A stretch of DNA of 62,984 bases, taken from positions 1-62,984 of the forward strand of contig DAOUDD010000011.1 of NCBI GenBank assembly GCA_034431765.1, written 5' to 3'. The translations under genes were made by a program, and so were the position numbers. The stretch is from DASYAN01 sp034431765 (GTDB lineage Bacteria; Chloroflexota; Ktedonobacteria; Ktedonobacterales; Ktedonobacteraceae). Position 1 is the first letter of the stretch. The number at the start of each line of letters is the position of its first letter. Of this stretch, positions 35,199-44,067 are shown piece after piece. The notes under the pieces were generated by a model. The model worked only from the letters and a program-made list of their open reading frames with translations. It searched no databases and was not told the DNA's origin.

Positions 35199-37199
35199 CT
35201 ACTCCTCAGTTTTTACTTTCTCTGCCAGTTCAACAAAGTACTGCAACGCTGAGGGGTCGCTCATGGCGTCGAGGCTGACGGCTTTTTCGATGGGAAGGCC
35301 CATAAAGAGTTTTTTGACCGGCACTTCCATCTTTTTGCCGCTGAGCGTGCGAGGTATCCCGGAGATCGCCAGGATTTCGTCGGGAACGTGATGGGGCGAG
35401 ATAGCGGCGCGAAGAGCCTGCTTGATTCTGGTCTTCAAGCTATCGTCTAGCTCTGTGCCGGGACGCAGAACGACGAAGAGGGGCATGTAGTATCTGCCAT
35501 GTGACCTTTCGACGCCAACGACCAGGCTGTCCAATACTTCCGGGAGCGACTCGACGACCCGGTAGATCTCGCTACTGCCCATCCGAATACCCGCTCGGTT
35601 GATGGTAGAGTCAGAACGCCCAGAGATGATGGCACTGCCACGCGACGTGATTTTGATCCAGTCGCCGTGCCGCCATACACCGGGATAGACGGAGAAGTAG
35701 CTCTCTTTATAGCGCTGCTTGTCTGGATCGTTCCAGAAAAAGAGCGGCATTGAGGGGAGCGGCTCGGTCAGCACCAGTTCGCCGACCTCGTTGAGCAGAG
35801 GTTGGCCCTGTTCATCGAACGCTTCAACCTTCGCACCAAGCGAGCGACATTGTAGCTCACCAGCATAGACAGGCAGCAGGATAGATCCACCAACAAAGGC
35901 TGAGCAAACATCGGTGCCGCCACTGAGAGAAGCGACCCAGAGATCTCGCTTGACGTGATCATATAACCATTGGAAACCTTCGGGGGGCAGAGGTGAGCCG
36001 GTTGAACCAACTCCTTGCAGGGCGTGCAGATCATACTGTTTACCAGGCTCAATATTCGCTTTCATACAGGAGGCGATATAGGCTGCGCTCGTTCCAAAGA
36101 AGTTCATGCGTGTATCCTGGGCAAATTGCCAGAGGGAGCCAAGATCAGGATAGCCAGGACTGCCATCATAGAGCAAGACCGTGGCCTGCACGAGCAAACC
36201 GCCAAGAAGGAGATTCCACATCATCCAACCAGTAGTGCTAAACCAGAAGAAACGATTCCCAGGCTTGAGATTGAGGTCAAAAGTGAGGGCCTTGAGATGT
36301 TCTAGCAAGATGCCCCCATGTCCCTGTACGATAGCTTTGGGCAATCCAGTTGTGCCAGAGGAGTAGAGGACCCACAGGGGATGATCAAAAGGAACTTGCT
36401 CAAAATGCAACTCGGCAGGGTGCGCGAGCAGATCTGACCAGGGCAGCATCTTTTCAGGGAGGTGAGACGCACTCTCAGGGGAGAGATAGGGGATAAGGAC
36501 TGTTTTTTGCAGCGTTGGAAGTTCCCGTTGTAGTTCAGCGATGATGCCGCGACGGTCAAAGGTCTTGCCGCCGTACTGATAGCCATCGACGGCGAAGAGC
36601 AGGGTGGGTTCAATCTGTTTGAAGCGGTCGATGACGCTACTCGTACCGAAATCAGGCGAGCAGCTTGACCAGATTGCGCCGATACTGACACAGGCAAGAA
36701 AGGCAATCAACGTTTCGGGGATGTTGGGCATATATGCTACAACACGATCTCCACGCTTCACCCCCAGTTCACGCAGGGCAAAGGCAACGGCACCAACCTG
36801 CTGACGTAGCTCATTCCATGATACCTCACGCAAGTGGTGACGTTCAGAGCGGAAGAGCAGGGCAGGATATTGCTCTGTAGCGTTGCGAAAGACGTGTTCG
36901 GCGTAGTTTAGCTTTGCATCAGGAAACCATTTTGCGCCAGGCATTTCTCTGGAGGCAAGGACAGAGCTATAAGGCGTTCCCCTGACCGAAAAATACTCCC
37001 ACAGCGAGGCCCAGAAATCCTCTAGCTTGCTCACCGACCACTGCCATAATTGCTCACGCGTTGTAAAGTGTAAGCCTTTTTCGCGCGCTAACCAGGAGAT
37101 ATAGTGTGTCAGGTTGGCCTGCTGCTTCTCCTCTTCCGAGGGTTCCCAGAGAAGCTGAGGTGTCTGAAGGGAGTCTGCATTATTCAACGGTGCTTCCAT
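35199..37199 (-). CDS. Acetoacetyl-CoA synthetase (acetoacetate-CoA ligase)
   Basis: A 666-residue adenylate-forming enzyme. The core motif is LWVLYSSGTTGLPKAIVQGH and the later ones are SGGTDVCSAFVGG and GVWRHGDWIKI plus GRSDSTINRAGIRMGSSE with the C-terminal catalytic Lys in RTLSGKKMEVPVKK. The family is separated from acetyl-CoA synthetase by the acetoacetate-specific segment IWSSCSPDFGTSSVIDRFKQ and VDGYQYGGKTFDR, so acetoacetate is the likely substrate, feeding ketone or polyhydroxybutyrate turnover. It is probably a single-gene unit on the minus strand; no thiolase gene is next to it. Confidence 0.92.
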   Translation of the reverse strand: MEAPLNNADSLQTPQLLWEPSEEEKQQANLTHYISWLAREKGLHFTTREQLWQWSVSKLEDFWASLWEYFSVRGTPYSSVLASREMPGAKWFPDAKLNYAEHVFRNATEQYPALLFRSERHHLREVSWNELRQQVGAVAFALRELGVKRGDRVVAYMPNIPETLIAFLACVSIGAIWSSCSPDFGTSSVIDRFKQIEPTLLFAVDGYQYGGKTFDRRGIIAELQRELPTLQKTVLIPYLSPESASHLPEKMLPWSDLLAHPAELHFEQVPFDHPLWVLYSSGTTGLPKAIVQGHGGILLEHLKALTFDLNLKPGNRFFWFSTTGWMMWNLLLGGLLVQATVLLYDGSPGYPDLGSLWQFAQDTRMNFFGTSAAYIASCMKANIEPGKQYDLHALQGVGSTGSPLPPEGFQWLYDHVKRDLWVASLSGGTDVCSAFVGGSILLPVYAGELQCRSLGAKVEAFDEQGQPLLNEVGELVLTEPLPSMPLFFWNDPDKQRYKESYFSVYPGVWRHGDWIKITSRGSAIISGRSDSTINRAGIRMGSSEIYRVVESLPEVLDSLVVGVERSHGRYYMPLFVVLRPGTELDDSLKTRIKQALRAAISPHHVPDEILAISGIPRTLSGKKMEVPVKKLFMGLPIEKAVSLDAMSDPSALQYFVELAEKVKTEE

Positions 37200-37437
37200 A
37201 ACACGCGGCCTTTCTACAGATCAACTCCGACGTTGTCCGCAAGGAACATACAGGTATCCAATTGTTTACAGTGTATCACAAAAACCACAACAAACTGGGT
37301 CAGCTACACTGTAACTTCGGCTAAGCGAGAAGGTTGCTGAGAAACCAGGTAGGATGGTGGTTCATATCAGGAGGAGAGATTGCGTTTCGTGCGCGAAGTG
37401 CTAGCAAAGGTCGAGTGAGCTGGATTTTTTGCGAGGA

Positions 37438-37471
37438 CGAACGGCCTGTGTAGTAGTGCACAGGCCGCTCG
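37438..37471. terminator. GC-rich hairpin after the SRPBCC gene
   Basis: GGCCTGTG and CACAGGCC form a perfect 8-bp stem around TAGTAGTG, with further flanking pairs. It lies 16 bases beyond the stop of the minus-strand gene at 37487. No U-tract follows on that strand, so termination is tentative. Confidence 0.45.
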
Positions 37472-37486
37472 TTTGCACGGAAGCAG

Positions 37487-37927
37487 TTATACCGGTTCGC
37501 TTTCAACGGCCTGTTTCAACTGTGCGACCTGCGTATCAAGTTGTTTTTTGACCATGGTATTGATCATAGGTGCCATAAGCTTCTGTTTGCCACTCAGCTC
37601 GACCTCGCCGACGAAGGTGAGCCGCGTTGCTTTGTCGCCATCTAGTGGAGTCAGTTGCATGGTTGTTGTAAGTGGGACAGGTCCCTGCACAAGTTTGAAG
37701 GTTAATGCGTGTGGGGGGTCGTACTGAGTAACCTGAGTGGTTGCTTCAATGCTCTGACCCATGGCTTCAAAGGTCTGGGTAAAGGTTGAACCTACACCAA
37801 CGGGGCCATCAGACAACTGACGCATCTCTTTGACTGGTAGCCATAGTTTGGCTTTGCTCATATCGGTGATAAAGGCGAAGACGGTTTCGTTGGGCCGTTG
37901 AATATCGACGGAACGCTCTATTTTCAT
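37487..37927 (-). CDS. SRPBCC (START-like) family protein
   Basis: A 146-residue protein of the SRPBCC/polyketide-cyclase-like fold, which binds a hydrophobic ligand in a deep cavity. It starts with MKIERSVDIQRPNETVFAF, the classical first strand and helix, followed by GVGSTFTQTFEAMG and PPHALTFKLVQGPVPL as later strands and a long C-terminal helix (MAPMINTMVKKQLDTQVAQL). No catalytic residue is evident, so ligand and role stay unknown. The other SRPBCC protein in the window (46918) is a different subtype with an anchor. Confidence 0.87.
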   Translation of the reverse strand: MKIERSVDIQRPNETVFAFITDMSKAKLWLPVKEMRQLSDGPVGVGSTFTQTFEAMGQSIEATTQVTQYDPPHALTFKLVQGPVPLTTTMQLTPLDGDKATRLTFVGEVELSGKQKLMAPMINTMVKKQLDTQVAQLKQAVESEPV

Positions 37928-38040
37928 CTATCCTCCATGCTAAGTGGTATAATACAATCGTTTAGAGACAGTTTCCTCCTCATTATAGCAGCACTAATTA
38001 TACGTACCAACAGGTAGTTTTGATAGAAAGAATTTTCTGA

Positions 38041-38466
38041 ATGGCTAGGTTTTCCGAACAGCTACAACGTGGATTACTTTTGCGTTGTCCCAATTGTGGA
38101 AGGGGCAAGGTATTTTCTGGCCTTTTTAGGAGCAACAAACAGTGCTCTGTCTGTCACTTTACGTTTGAACGTGAAGAGGGATACTTTAGTAGCGCAATGG
38201 CTATCAACCTGATCATCAGTGAACTGATTGTGGCGGCTGTGATTATTCCCCTGGCAGCTAATCCAGGTTTACCACTGTGGACGGTTTTGCTGTGGTGCGC
38301 TCCCTTGCCAATTCTGCTGCCATTGCTCTTCTATCACCACAGCAGAACATTATGGATGAGTATGGATCATTACGTTCGCCCACATCGCGGCGGCCTGCTT
38401 GCCGCACCTCCAAATTCACAGCGTTCCGATCCAACCATGACAGGTAAGACATTAGATGAGTTTTGA
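38041..38466 (+). CDS. DUF983 family membrane protein
   Basis: A 141-residue protein. A zinc ribbon at residues 16-42 (RCPNCGRGKVFSGLF, CSVCHF) is followed by EREEGYFSSAMAINLIISEL and two membrane segments (LIVAAVIIPLAA and LPILLPLLFYHH), then MSMDHYVRPHRGG. This order is the signature of DUF983, often found near cytochrome-oxidase genes, though none is present here. The function is unknown. It lies 50 bases before the transglutaminase-like gene on the same strand. Confidence 0.87.
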   Translation: MARFSEQLQRGLLLRCPNCGRGKVFSGLFRSNKQCSVCHFTFEREEGYFSSAMAINLIISELIVAAVIIPLAANPGLPLWTVLLWCAPLPILLPLLFYHHSRTLWMSMDHYVRPHRGGLLAAPPNSQRSDPTMTGKTLDEF

Positions 38467-38516
38467 GGACGATACGCTTCCTACTTGCGTAGATGCGACA
38501 GGTGTGGTTAAATTTC

Positions 38517-39416
38517 ATGGTTATGCCGGACAGATATTCAGAAGAGACAACTTATCAACGTCTGTACCGAGCGTTTGAGGAATTGCTGAGAGGGAAAGAC
38601 GAGGAGATAGATCTGACACAGACCGCTCTCCTCATCTCGCGGATTGGCTACCCTGACCTCGATATAGCCTCTGTCCTCCCTTCCCTTGACGCACTTGCAC
38701 GTCGAGTGAGAAGTGTACTTGCGCTACCCGCTCCTGATGTTGCCGCAGAGTTGCCTGCTGAGATGCCCCGGCTGCATGTAATTGATGCGCTGAACCAGGT
38801 GCTTTTCGATGAGGAGCATTTTGAGGGCGATGCAGACGATTATTATAATCCAGACAACAGTTTTCTGCACAAAGTGCTAGAGAGACGGAAAGGGATTCCT
38901 ATCACGCTCTCCTTGCTCTATATTGAGGTCGCCAGACGTGTGGGTCTGCAGATTGAAGGAATCGGCTTGCCCTACCACTTCATGGTACGCTGCCGCCTGG
39001 AAGACAATATAGTTTATATTGATCCATTTGCTCATGGTGCGGTGATGAATGAGCAGGGGTGTCAGGAGTATATTCGTAAGCTGACACAGCGGCGCATCCG
39101 CCTGCATTCACACTGGTTTGAGCCGGTGACAAAGCGTCAATTCCTCACGCGTATGCTGCACAATCTCAAGAGCATCTATCTCAAGAGTGATCAATACGCT
39201 CTAGCGCTCAACGTCTGCACGCTTCTCATACTACTCTATCCCAAGGGGGGACTTGAGTATCGGGACCGTGGCTTGCTCTATCTCCAGCTCAAACGCTACT
39301 CGCCCGCGATAAAAGACCTCAGGCGCTACCTCGAACTCGAAGAGCAAGCAGAAGACCAGAAGGATATGCTCGAATATATCAAGACGGCACGTCAGATGCT
39401 GGCAATGATGAACTGA
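38517..39416 (+). CDS. SirB1-type transglutaminase-like / TPR protein
   Basis: A 299-residue cytoplasmic protein. The start at 38517 follows AGGTG (38500-38504); an in-frame ATG at 38493 has no site. The N-terminal part matches the SirB1/transglutaminase-like domain: LHVIDALNQVLFDEEHFEGD, HKVLERRKGIPITLSLLYIE, VGLQIEGIGLPYHFMVRC and EDNIVYIDPF. The C-terminal part has tetratricopeptide-type helices (QYALALNVCTLLILLYPKG, EYRDRGLLYLQLKRYSPAIK). The catalytic Cys of transglutaminases is not obvious. The family has no agreed biochemical role. The end overlaps the convergent methyltransferase gene by 38 bases. Confidence 0.87.
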   Translation: MVMPDRYSEETTYQRLYRAFEELLRGKDEEIDLTQTALLISRIGYPDLDIASVLPSLDALARRVRSVLALPAPDVAAELPAEMPRLHVIDALNQVLFDEEHFEGDADDYYNPDNSFLHKVLERRKGIPITLSLLYIEVARRVGLQIEGIGLPYHFMVRCRLEDNIVYIDPFAHGAVMNEQGCQEYIRKLTQRRIRLHSHWFEPVTKRQFLTRMLHNLKSIYLKSDQYALALNVCTLLILLYPKGGLEYRDRGLLYLQLKRYSPAIKDLRRYLELEEQAEDQKDMLEYIKTARQMLAMMN

Positions 39417-39939
39417 TTTTACTCAGTGCAGAGTATATCTCCCCCAGGAAGCGACTTGGACGCTTAGCCAACAATTGTGTCTGCACAAAGCCATTTTTGC
39501 GTGCGAGTGTCTCCCAGGTAGTGTAGGAGAAGGGGTAGGGGACCCAGGGGTTGCCGCGATCTACGTTGTACTCAACGATCAGGAGCCGTCCTTCGGGTTT
39601 GAGATACTCTTGTAGTTGGCACAGGACGGAGTCTTTCTGACGCACGAAGTGCAGTGAGTTGGCGAGGAGAATCCCGTCGAGAAGTGGAAGGGCGAGGGGA
39701 CGTGTAAAGTCTGCATGCAGGTAGTGCATGATAGTGTCTGGGAAACGTGAGCGCAAGATCTGTTCTTGCAGCCGTAACGCGCCACGATCCCTATCAATAG
39801 AGTAGAGTTGAGCGCCTGGACCGAGCAGATCGGCGAGGGCGAGCGTAAATGCTCCCTCGCCTGATCCCAGGTCAGCCCAGATACCGCCGGGAGCAGCAAT
39901 ACCCTGACGTATAAGGCGAACGTGATCTTCGTGATTCAT
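39379..39939 (-). CDS. Class I SAM-dependent methyltransferase
   Basis: A 186-residue enzyme with the SAM-binding signature GGIWADLGSGEGAFTLALAD (motif I), QLYSIDRDRGALRLQE (acidic residue that binds ribose), HADFTRPLALPLLDGILLAN and LKPEGRLLIVEYNVDRG. It is short but complete for the class. The substrate cannot be told. It begins six bases after the MutS-like gene stop, so the two are probably co-transcribed, and ends overlapping the convergent SirB1-like gene. Confidence 0.88.
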   Translation of the reverse strand: MNHEDHVRLIRQGIAAPGGIWADLGSGEGAFTLALADLLGPGAQLYSIDRDRGALRLQEQILRSRFPDTIMHYLHADFTRPLALPLLDGILLANSLHFVRQKDSVLCQLQEYLKPEGRLLIVEYNVDRGNPWVPYPFSYTTWETLARKNGFVQTQLLAKRPSRFLGEIYSALSKISSSLPASDVPS

Positions 39940-39945
39940 TGAACA

Positions 39946-41817
39946 CTACTCCTCGATGGGCAAGCCTTCCAGTTCCATGATTTTAAGGGCGTTAGTGGTG
40001 GGGCATGGGCCGCAACGCAGGATATAATCAAAGGCTAGCTTTCCTTCGATAACCTCTTCGCGGAAATGCATGTTTTTCACCTGTGGCAAAACGTCCTCTA
40101 GCTTGACAAGTTCCAGGTCATGCGTCGAGATGGCTCCGATACAATTGCGTCCGGTGAGCGCGCGGATGAATGAGCGGCTACCGATCAGGCGTTCGCGGTT
40201 GTTTGTGCCTTTGAAGATTTCATCGACCAGGAAGAACAGTGGCGCTTTGTCCGGCTGGTTGAGCGCATCCAATAGCGCACGCAGGCGGCGCACTTCGGCA
40301 TAGAAGTAGGAGTAGCCATCCGTCACCGAATCGGTGACGCGAATACAGGTGAAGAGGCGGAAGAGCGAGCACTCCAGGCTCTGCGCATTGACAGATCCAC
40401 CAGCGTAGGCGAGGCAGAGATTGAGGCCAAGTGTGCGTAAAAAGGTACTCTTGCCCGCCATATTCGAGCCAGTGATAATCATCACCTCGCCGAGTCTGTC
40501 GGCCGTGAAATCGTTGGTCACTTTCTTCTCGGCGGGGAGCAGAGGATGACCAAGTGCACGTCCTCGGAACAATGCACAGGACGTTGTATCAGCAGAGGTG
40601 GGAGAGGGGCAGGGAGAGATCTGGGGCAGGATGTATTCGGGATTGAGATAGGCAAATGCGGCCAGTGAGCAGAGCGCTTCCAGCTCATACCAGGTATCCA
40701 GCCAGACAGGAAGACGTGTGGCAATCTGCTCTTTGTACTGACGCAAGCGGTAGGCACAGTAGAGATCCCACGGCATCAGCACATTGATCGGAAGCCAGAG
40801 AAATGGGTTGCGGCGCAGCGTTCCCGCAGCGGCAACTCGTGCCGTCTTCTTCAGAAGTTGCGATGGGCCGTGCTCGTGATCCTGGTAGAATGGCGCACAC
40901 AGTCTCTTGAGGTGCAACTTGTTCCCGTAGGGATAGGTTTCCAGGTAGGAAAAGATACGACTGAGCGTCGCAAAACCATAGCGCAGGTAGCCAGCATCCT
41001 CAAAGACATCGCCACGTGAGTTGGCTGTTGCAAAAAAAAGAATCAAAGAAGTCAGCAGAGTGATTCCCCATAGGGCGGGCATCTGCACAAAGAGGCTCAT
41101 TACCAGCAAAACAGGTGTCAAGATGTTGAGCAGCAACGTCAGCCAGAAGAGGGGAAGCAATGCTGAAGCTGCAGAGCGAGAAGCGAGCCAGCGCAACAGA
41201 CGTTGTCCTTCCAGTTCCTGCGTGACGCGGCGTGACGAAAGCAGCGCGTTGAGCGTCAGACGGTCACGAAAGCGAGTAAGCGGCGCGAGTTCCTGGACAA
41301 GTGCCTGGCGTTTAGCAATCGTCTCCAGATCAGGCTCCGTAGCTAACAGCCAGCTCTGTAAGCGCTGCATGCCTTCACGAGAGATCGCGGTGTTAAGCAA
41401 ATGGTGCAGCGAGCGATTGCCCGTAATATCGAGATCAAACTCGAAGGGGTGCCCTTCGCGGGAACCTGCGTAGTAGACGGGGGGAATCTGCTCCCAGTCA
41501 ATCTTCATGCGTGCAATATGCGCGGACTTGATATGCCGCCAGAGCGTATGGCGAGCAATGCTGCTGTCGATCTGACTCTGAAAGTGCGCAAGAATGGTGA
41601 AAGCGATCATTGCCAGCACAAATAGTGGCAGCGCAATTATCCAGAGTCCGAAGATGAGCAGGATAATACTGATGATCAGCGCACCAAAAAAGAGAAAGAC
41701 GCGTATCCACGAATAGCGATTACTGCGTGGCTCCAGGGTATCTATATGTTTTTGTACACGCCGAATCTGCGTCTCCAGTAGGCGTATACGTTGCTGTTTC
41801 TCATTCACAAAATTCAA
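39946..41817 (-). CDS. MutS-like ATPase with two membrane hairpins
   Basis: A 623-residue protein that has the MutS ATPase domain but not the mismatch-binding domains. The C-terminal part carries Walker A VMIITGSNMAGKSTFLRTLG, a signature segment SVTDGYSYFYAEVRRLRALL, Walker B PLFFLVDEIFKGTNNRER and the switch GAISTHDLELV. Unusually, hydrophobic pairs lie at about residues 38-78 and 210-260, typical of the small group of membrane-associated MutS homologues in bacteria, so it is probably anchored. It is unlikely to do canonical mismatch repair. Its role is unknown. The methyltransferase follows by six bases. Confidence 0.88.
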   Translation of the reverse strand: MNFVNEKQQRIRLLETQIRRVQKHIDTLEPRSNRYSWIRVFLFFGALIISIILLIFGLWIIALPLFVLAMIAFTILAHFQSQIDSSIARHTLWRHIKSAHIARMKIDWEQIPPVYYAGSREGHPFEFDLDITGNRSLHHLLNTAISREGMQRLQSWLLATEPDLETIAKRQALVQELAPLTRFRDRLTLNALLSSRRVTQELEGQRLLRWLASRSAASALLPLFWLTLLLNILTPVLLVMSLFVQMPALWGITLLTSLILFFATANSRGDVFEDAGYLRYGFATLSRIFSYLETYPYGNKLHLKRLCAPFYQDHEHGPSQLLKKTARVAAAGTLRRNPFLWLPINVLMPWDLYCAYRLRQYKEQIATRLPVWLDTWYELEALCSLAAFAYLNPEYILPQISPCPSPTSADTTSCALFRGRALGHPLLPAEKKVTNDFTADRLGEVMIITGSNMAGKSTFLRTLGLNLCLAYAGGSVNAQSLECSLFRLFTCIRVTDSVTDGYSYFYAEVRRLRALLDALNQPDKAPLFFLVDEIFKGTNNRERLIGSRSFIRALTGRNCIGAISTHDLELVKLEDVLPQVKNMHFREEVIEGKLAFDYILRCGPCPTTNALKIMELEGLPIEE

Positions 41818-41920
41818 ATCCTCTCGGGTTTTCTCTCATTATCTGCTGTCAAAGTCTAACACTTTGTGCCTTTTGAGACAAGAGTGTGACAGATTTTGTT
41901 GAGAATTTAAGCAAAACTTA

Positions 41921-41949
41921 TTGAAATTTATCAACAAAAACGCTATATT
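41921..41949 (+). promoter_or_regulatory. Sigma-A-like promoter for the 42022 gene
   Basis: -35 TTGAAA (41921-41926), 17-base spacer and -10 TATATT (41944-41949), each one base from consensus. It lies in an AT-rich spacer and predicts a leader of about 65 bases. Confidence 0.65.
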
Positions 41950-42021
41950 ACTTTTGCGGGGAAGAAATTTCTTTGTCATAAAGAATTTGTTTTATAGATA
42001 CGGACGTATTAAGGAGGATTT

Positions 42022-42549
42022 ATGCAGACAACATACCCACCTATTCGGCGGGGTACAGGTGGAACCGCTTTTGTCTATGGCCTCATTTTTGGGGTGATCA
42101 GTGCCGCTATTCTCTTTGCTGTAGGCAGTATTACACAGTTTAAGACGCAATTTACTGGTTATAATGATACGGCAACAGGCTTTATCGTGGCCTTATTCGT
42201 AACCCCTTTACTCGCAGGTTTTCTCGCAACGCTGAGAACGGGCAGAATTACGACGGGAACAATGGCGGGACTCTGGACAGGCTTTTTTGCTGGATTGGCA
42301 ACGGGTGGATATATTCTGCTTGCATACCTGGTTTTTCATCCCATTAATCAAGGAGATGTTAGATCCTTGCTAGATCGTATGGCTCAGAATGGCATCCATA
42401 TTCCATTGAACAACAGCAATGTCATCACTACCAGTATTCTGCTAGTGCTTGCGGTTACGCTTGCATTGCTCATTACGGGTGTGATTCTGGGTCTTCTCGC
42501 TGCACTGATCGGAAAGGTTTTTGCGCCACGGAGTGCACAACGAGCTTAA
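42022..42549 (+). CDS. Four-helix membrane protein, unknown function
   Basis: A 175-residue protein, four bases after AAGGAGGATTT. It is almost entirely hydrophobic, with four predicted membrane segments: GTAFVYGLIFGVISAAILFA, TATGFIVALFVTPLLAGFLA, GLWTGFFAGLATGGYILLAY and ILLVLAVTLALLITGVIL. The last is followed by a short basic end. The Gly-rich helices could pack as a dimer. No family is recognised. It appears to be a single-gene unit with its own promoter; an AT-rich stretch follows its stop. Confidence 0.75.
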   Translation: MQTTYPPIRRGTGGTAFVYGLIFGVISAAILFAVGSITQFKTQFTGYNDTATGFIVALFVTPLLAGFLATLRTGRITTGTMAGLWTGFFAGLATGGYILLAYLVFHPINQGDVRSLLDRMAQNGIHIPLNNSNVITTSILLVLAVTLALLITGVILGLLAALIGKVFAPRSAQRA

Positions 42550-42655
42550 TAATTTTTTTAAGAAATAATTGATTAGAGCGGCAATAAAGCTAGCATGGTG
42601 AGTAGAGCAGAACGTGGAAGTGGAAAACTGATGCAACGGGCGCTATGGGGGAGAA

Positions 42656-42700
42656 CAACGGGCGCGATAAATTTGGCCCCTATTTCTCGCGCTATAAATG
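42656..42700. repeat. Dispersed 45-bp repeat, copy 1 (intergenic)
   Basis: The unit starts CAACGGGCGCGATAAAT and ends CGCGCTATAAATG. It contains GCGCGA/TCGCGC as an inverted repeat and GCGCnATAAAT twice as direct repeats. It matches the copy at 59906-59950 at 41 of 45 positions. It lies between two convergent genes. Confidence 0.8.
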
Positions 42701-42774
42701 ACTGATGGAGTTTGGGGGAATCTGTTAGGCGAATCATGTTTGACAGAGCGGAAATTGTCCTACTCCGCCAACGT

Positions 42775-43272
42775 TTATCTCTTCATTTCTGTCCAACGAA
42801 CTTTCTGTAGCTTTGGATCAGCAAGCCACTGTTGCATCAGATCATGGACACGATCAGCAATGATAGGTTCTGGGGTTGCTGTCAAAAGGAGAGATGCAAA
42901 TAAAGTAGGATAGCATCCACCATCGTAGACTGTATGCAGTGCTCCATAGTCGGGATCATCCGCAGCCCAGACTACGCGGGCAATATTCGCCAGGAGGAGA
43001 GCGCCAGCACACATCAAGCATGGTTCTAACGTTGTGTATAAGGTACATTTTCCTCGATAGGATTGAGTCATAAGCAGTCCTCCTGCACTCCGAAGCGCTT
43101 CAATTTCTGCATGAGCTGTATAGTCGCCAACACTATAGACTCGGTTATGCCCCCGACTCAGAATTATCCCATCTGGACTGACAACGACTGCCCCAATTGG
43201 GTAGGTTCCTTCCTTAGCTGCTCTTTCTGCTTCTTCCAGAGCAAGTTCCAGGTAGATGCGATCTTTCTCCAT
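42775..43272 (-). CDS. Nucleoside deaminase (CDA/TadA-like fold)
   Basis: A 166-residue zinc hydrolase of the cytidine-deaminase superfamily. ATG 43272 follows AAGGAGAAGG; upstream in-frame codons to 43614 are antisense to the next gene and unlikely to be used. The zinc site is intact: TAHAEIEAL (His and catalytic Glu) and TTLEPCLMCAGALLLA (two Cys). AVVVSPDGIILSRGHNRVYS and GALHTVYDGGCYPT are close to guanine deaminase and related purine deaminases, but a tRNA-adenosine deaminase is also possible. It reads away from the hydrolase gene at 43363. Confidence 0.88.
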   Translation of the reverse strand: MEKDRIYLELALEEAERAAKEGTYPIGAVVVSPDGIILSRGHNRVYSVGDYTAHAEIEALRSAGGLLMTQSYRGKCTLYTTLEPCLMCAGALLLANIARVVWAADDPDYGALHTVYDGGCYPTLFASLLLTATPEPIIADRVHDLMQQWLADPKLQKVRWTEMKR

Positions 43273-43362
43273 AATACGAGCCTTCTCCTTGTGAGGATGC
43301 TCTTCTCGGGGTATGATTAGAGAAGAACAATGTAAGCATACCACGAGAAAGAGGGTGCACAG

Positions 43363-44067
43363 ATGGAGATATATGGCAAGCAAGAGCCGCATGTATTTTC
43401 TGGGCGTGACGGACGCCCTTCCCTTCCTTATCTCCTTTACCTCCCGCAGAATTACGACAGCCAGCAAGGCGAGCGCTGGCCGCTCGTGCTCTTCTTGCAT
43501 GGTGCTGGCGAGCGTGGTGATGGTGGGGAGACGCTGAAGACCCTCACCAGCAACGGACTTCCCAAACTGGTGAAAGAAGGACAAGAATTTCCTTTTCTCA
43601 TCGTTTCTCCACAATGTCCTGCTAATGACTGGTGGTCAGAAGAGACACTGGTGCAGCAGCTCGGTGCCTTGCTTGACGAGATTGAGCGTACCTACAAGGT
43701 TGATCCCACACGTATCTATGTGACGGGGCTGAGTATGGGTGGCTTTGGTACCTGGGCGCTTGGCATAGCTCAGCCACAGCGCTTTGCCGCGCTCGCTCCG
43801 ATCTGTGGTGGAGGTGACCCCAGCAAGGTATGCGCCCTGAAAAACGTGCCGGTCTGGAACTTCCATGGTGCACGTGATTCTATTGTGGCGCTAAGCTATT
43901 CCGAGGAGATGATCGCTGCGCTGGAAGAGTGTGGAGGACACGTCACATCCACTGTTTATGCCGATGCCGATCATGATTCGTGGACACGCACCTATGAGAA
44001 TCCTGAGCTGTATAAATGGTTGCTCTCACAGCGCAACGAAGCGGCGGCCAGAGATGGAGGACACTAG
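43363..44067 (+). CDS. Alpha/beta hydrolase (esterase/prolyl-oligopeptidase type)
   Basis: A 234-residue hydrolase. WPLVLFLHGAGERGDGG forms the oxyanion region, YVTGLSMGGFGTWAL holds the nucleophile Ser, VWNFHGARDSIVALSYSEEM carries the acid Asp, and YADADHDSW the His of the triad. Substrates in this subgroup include acyl esters and peptides. The next gene (SDR) starts at the base right after its stop, so the two are surely co-translated, but no pathway link is visible. Confidence 0.88.
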   Translation: MEIYGKQEPHVFSGRDGRPSLPYLLYLPQNYDSQQGERWPLVLFLHGAGERGDGGETLKTLTSNGLPKLVKEGQEFPFLIVSPQCPANDWWSEETLVQQLGALLDEIERTYKVDPTRIYVTGLSMGGFGTWALGIAQPQRFAALAPICGGGDPSKVCALKNVPVWNFHGARDSIVALSYSEEMIAALEECGGHVTSTVYADADHDSWTRTYENPELYKWLLSQRNEAAARDGGH

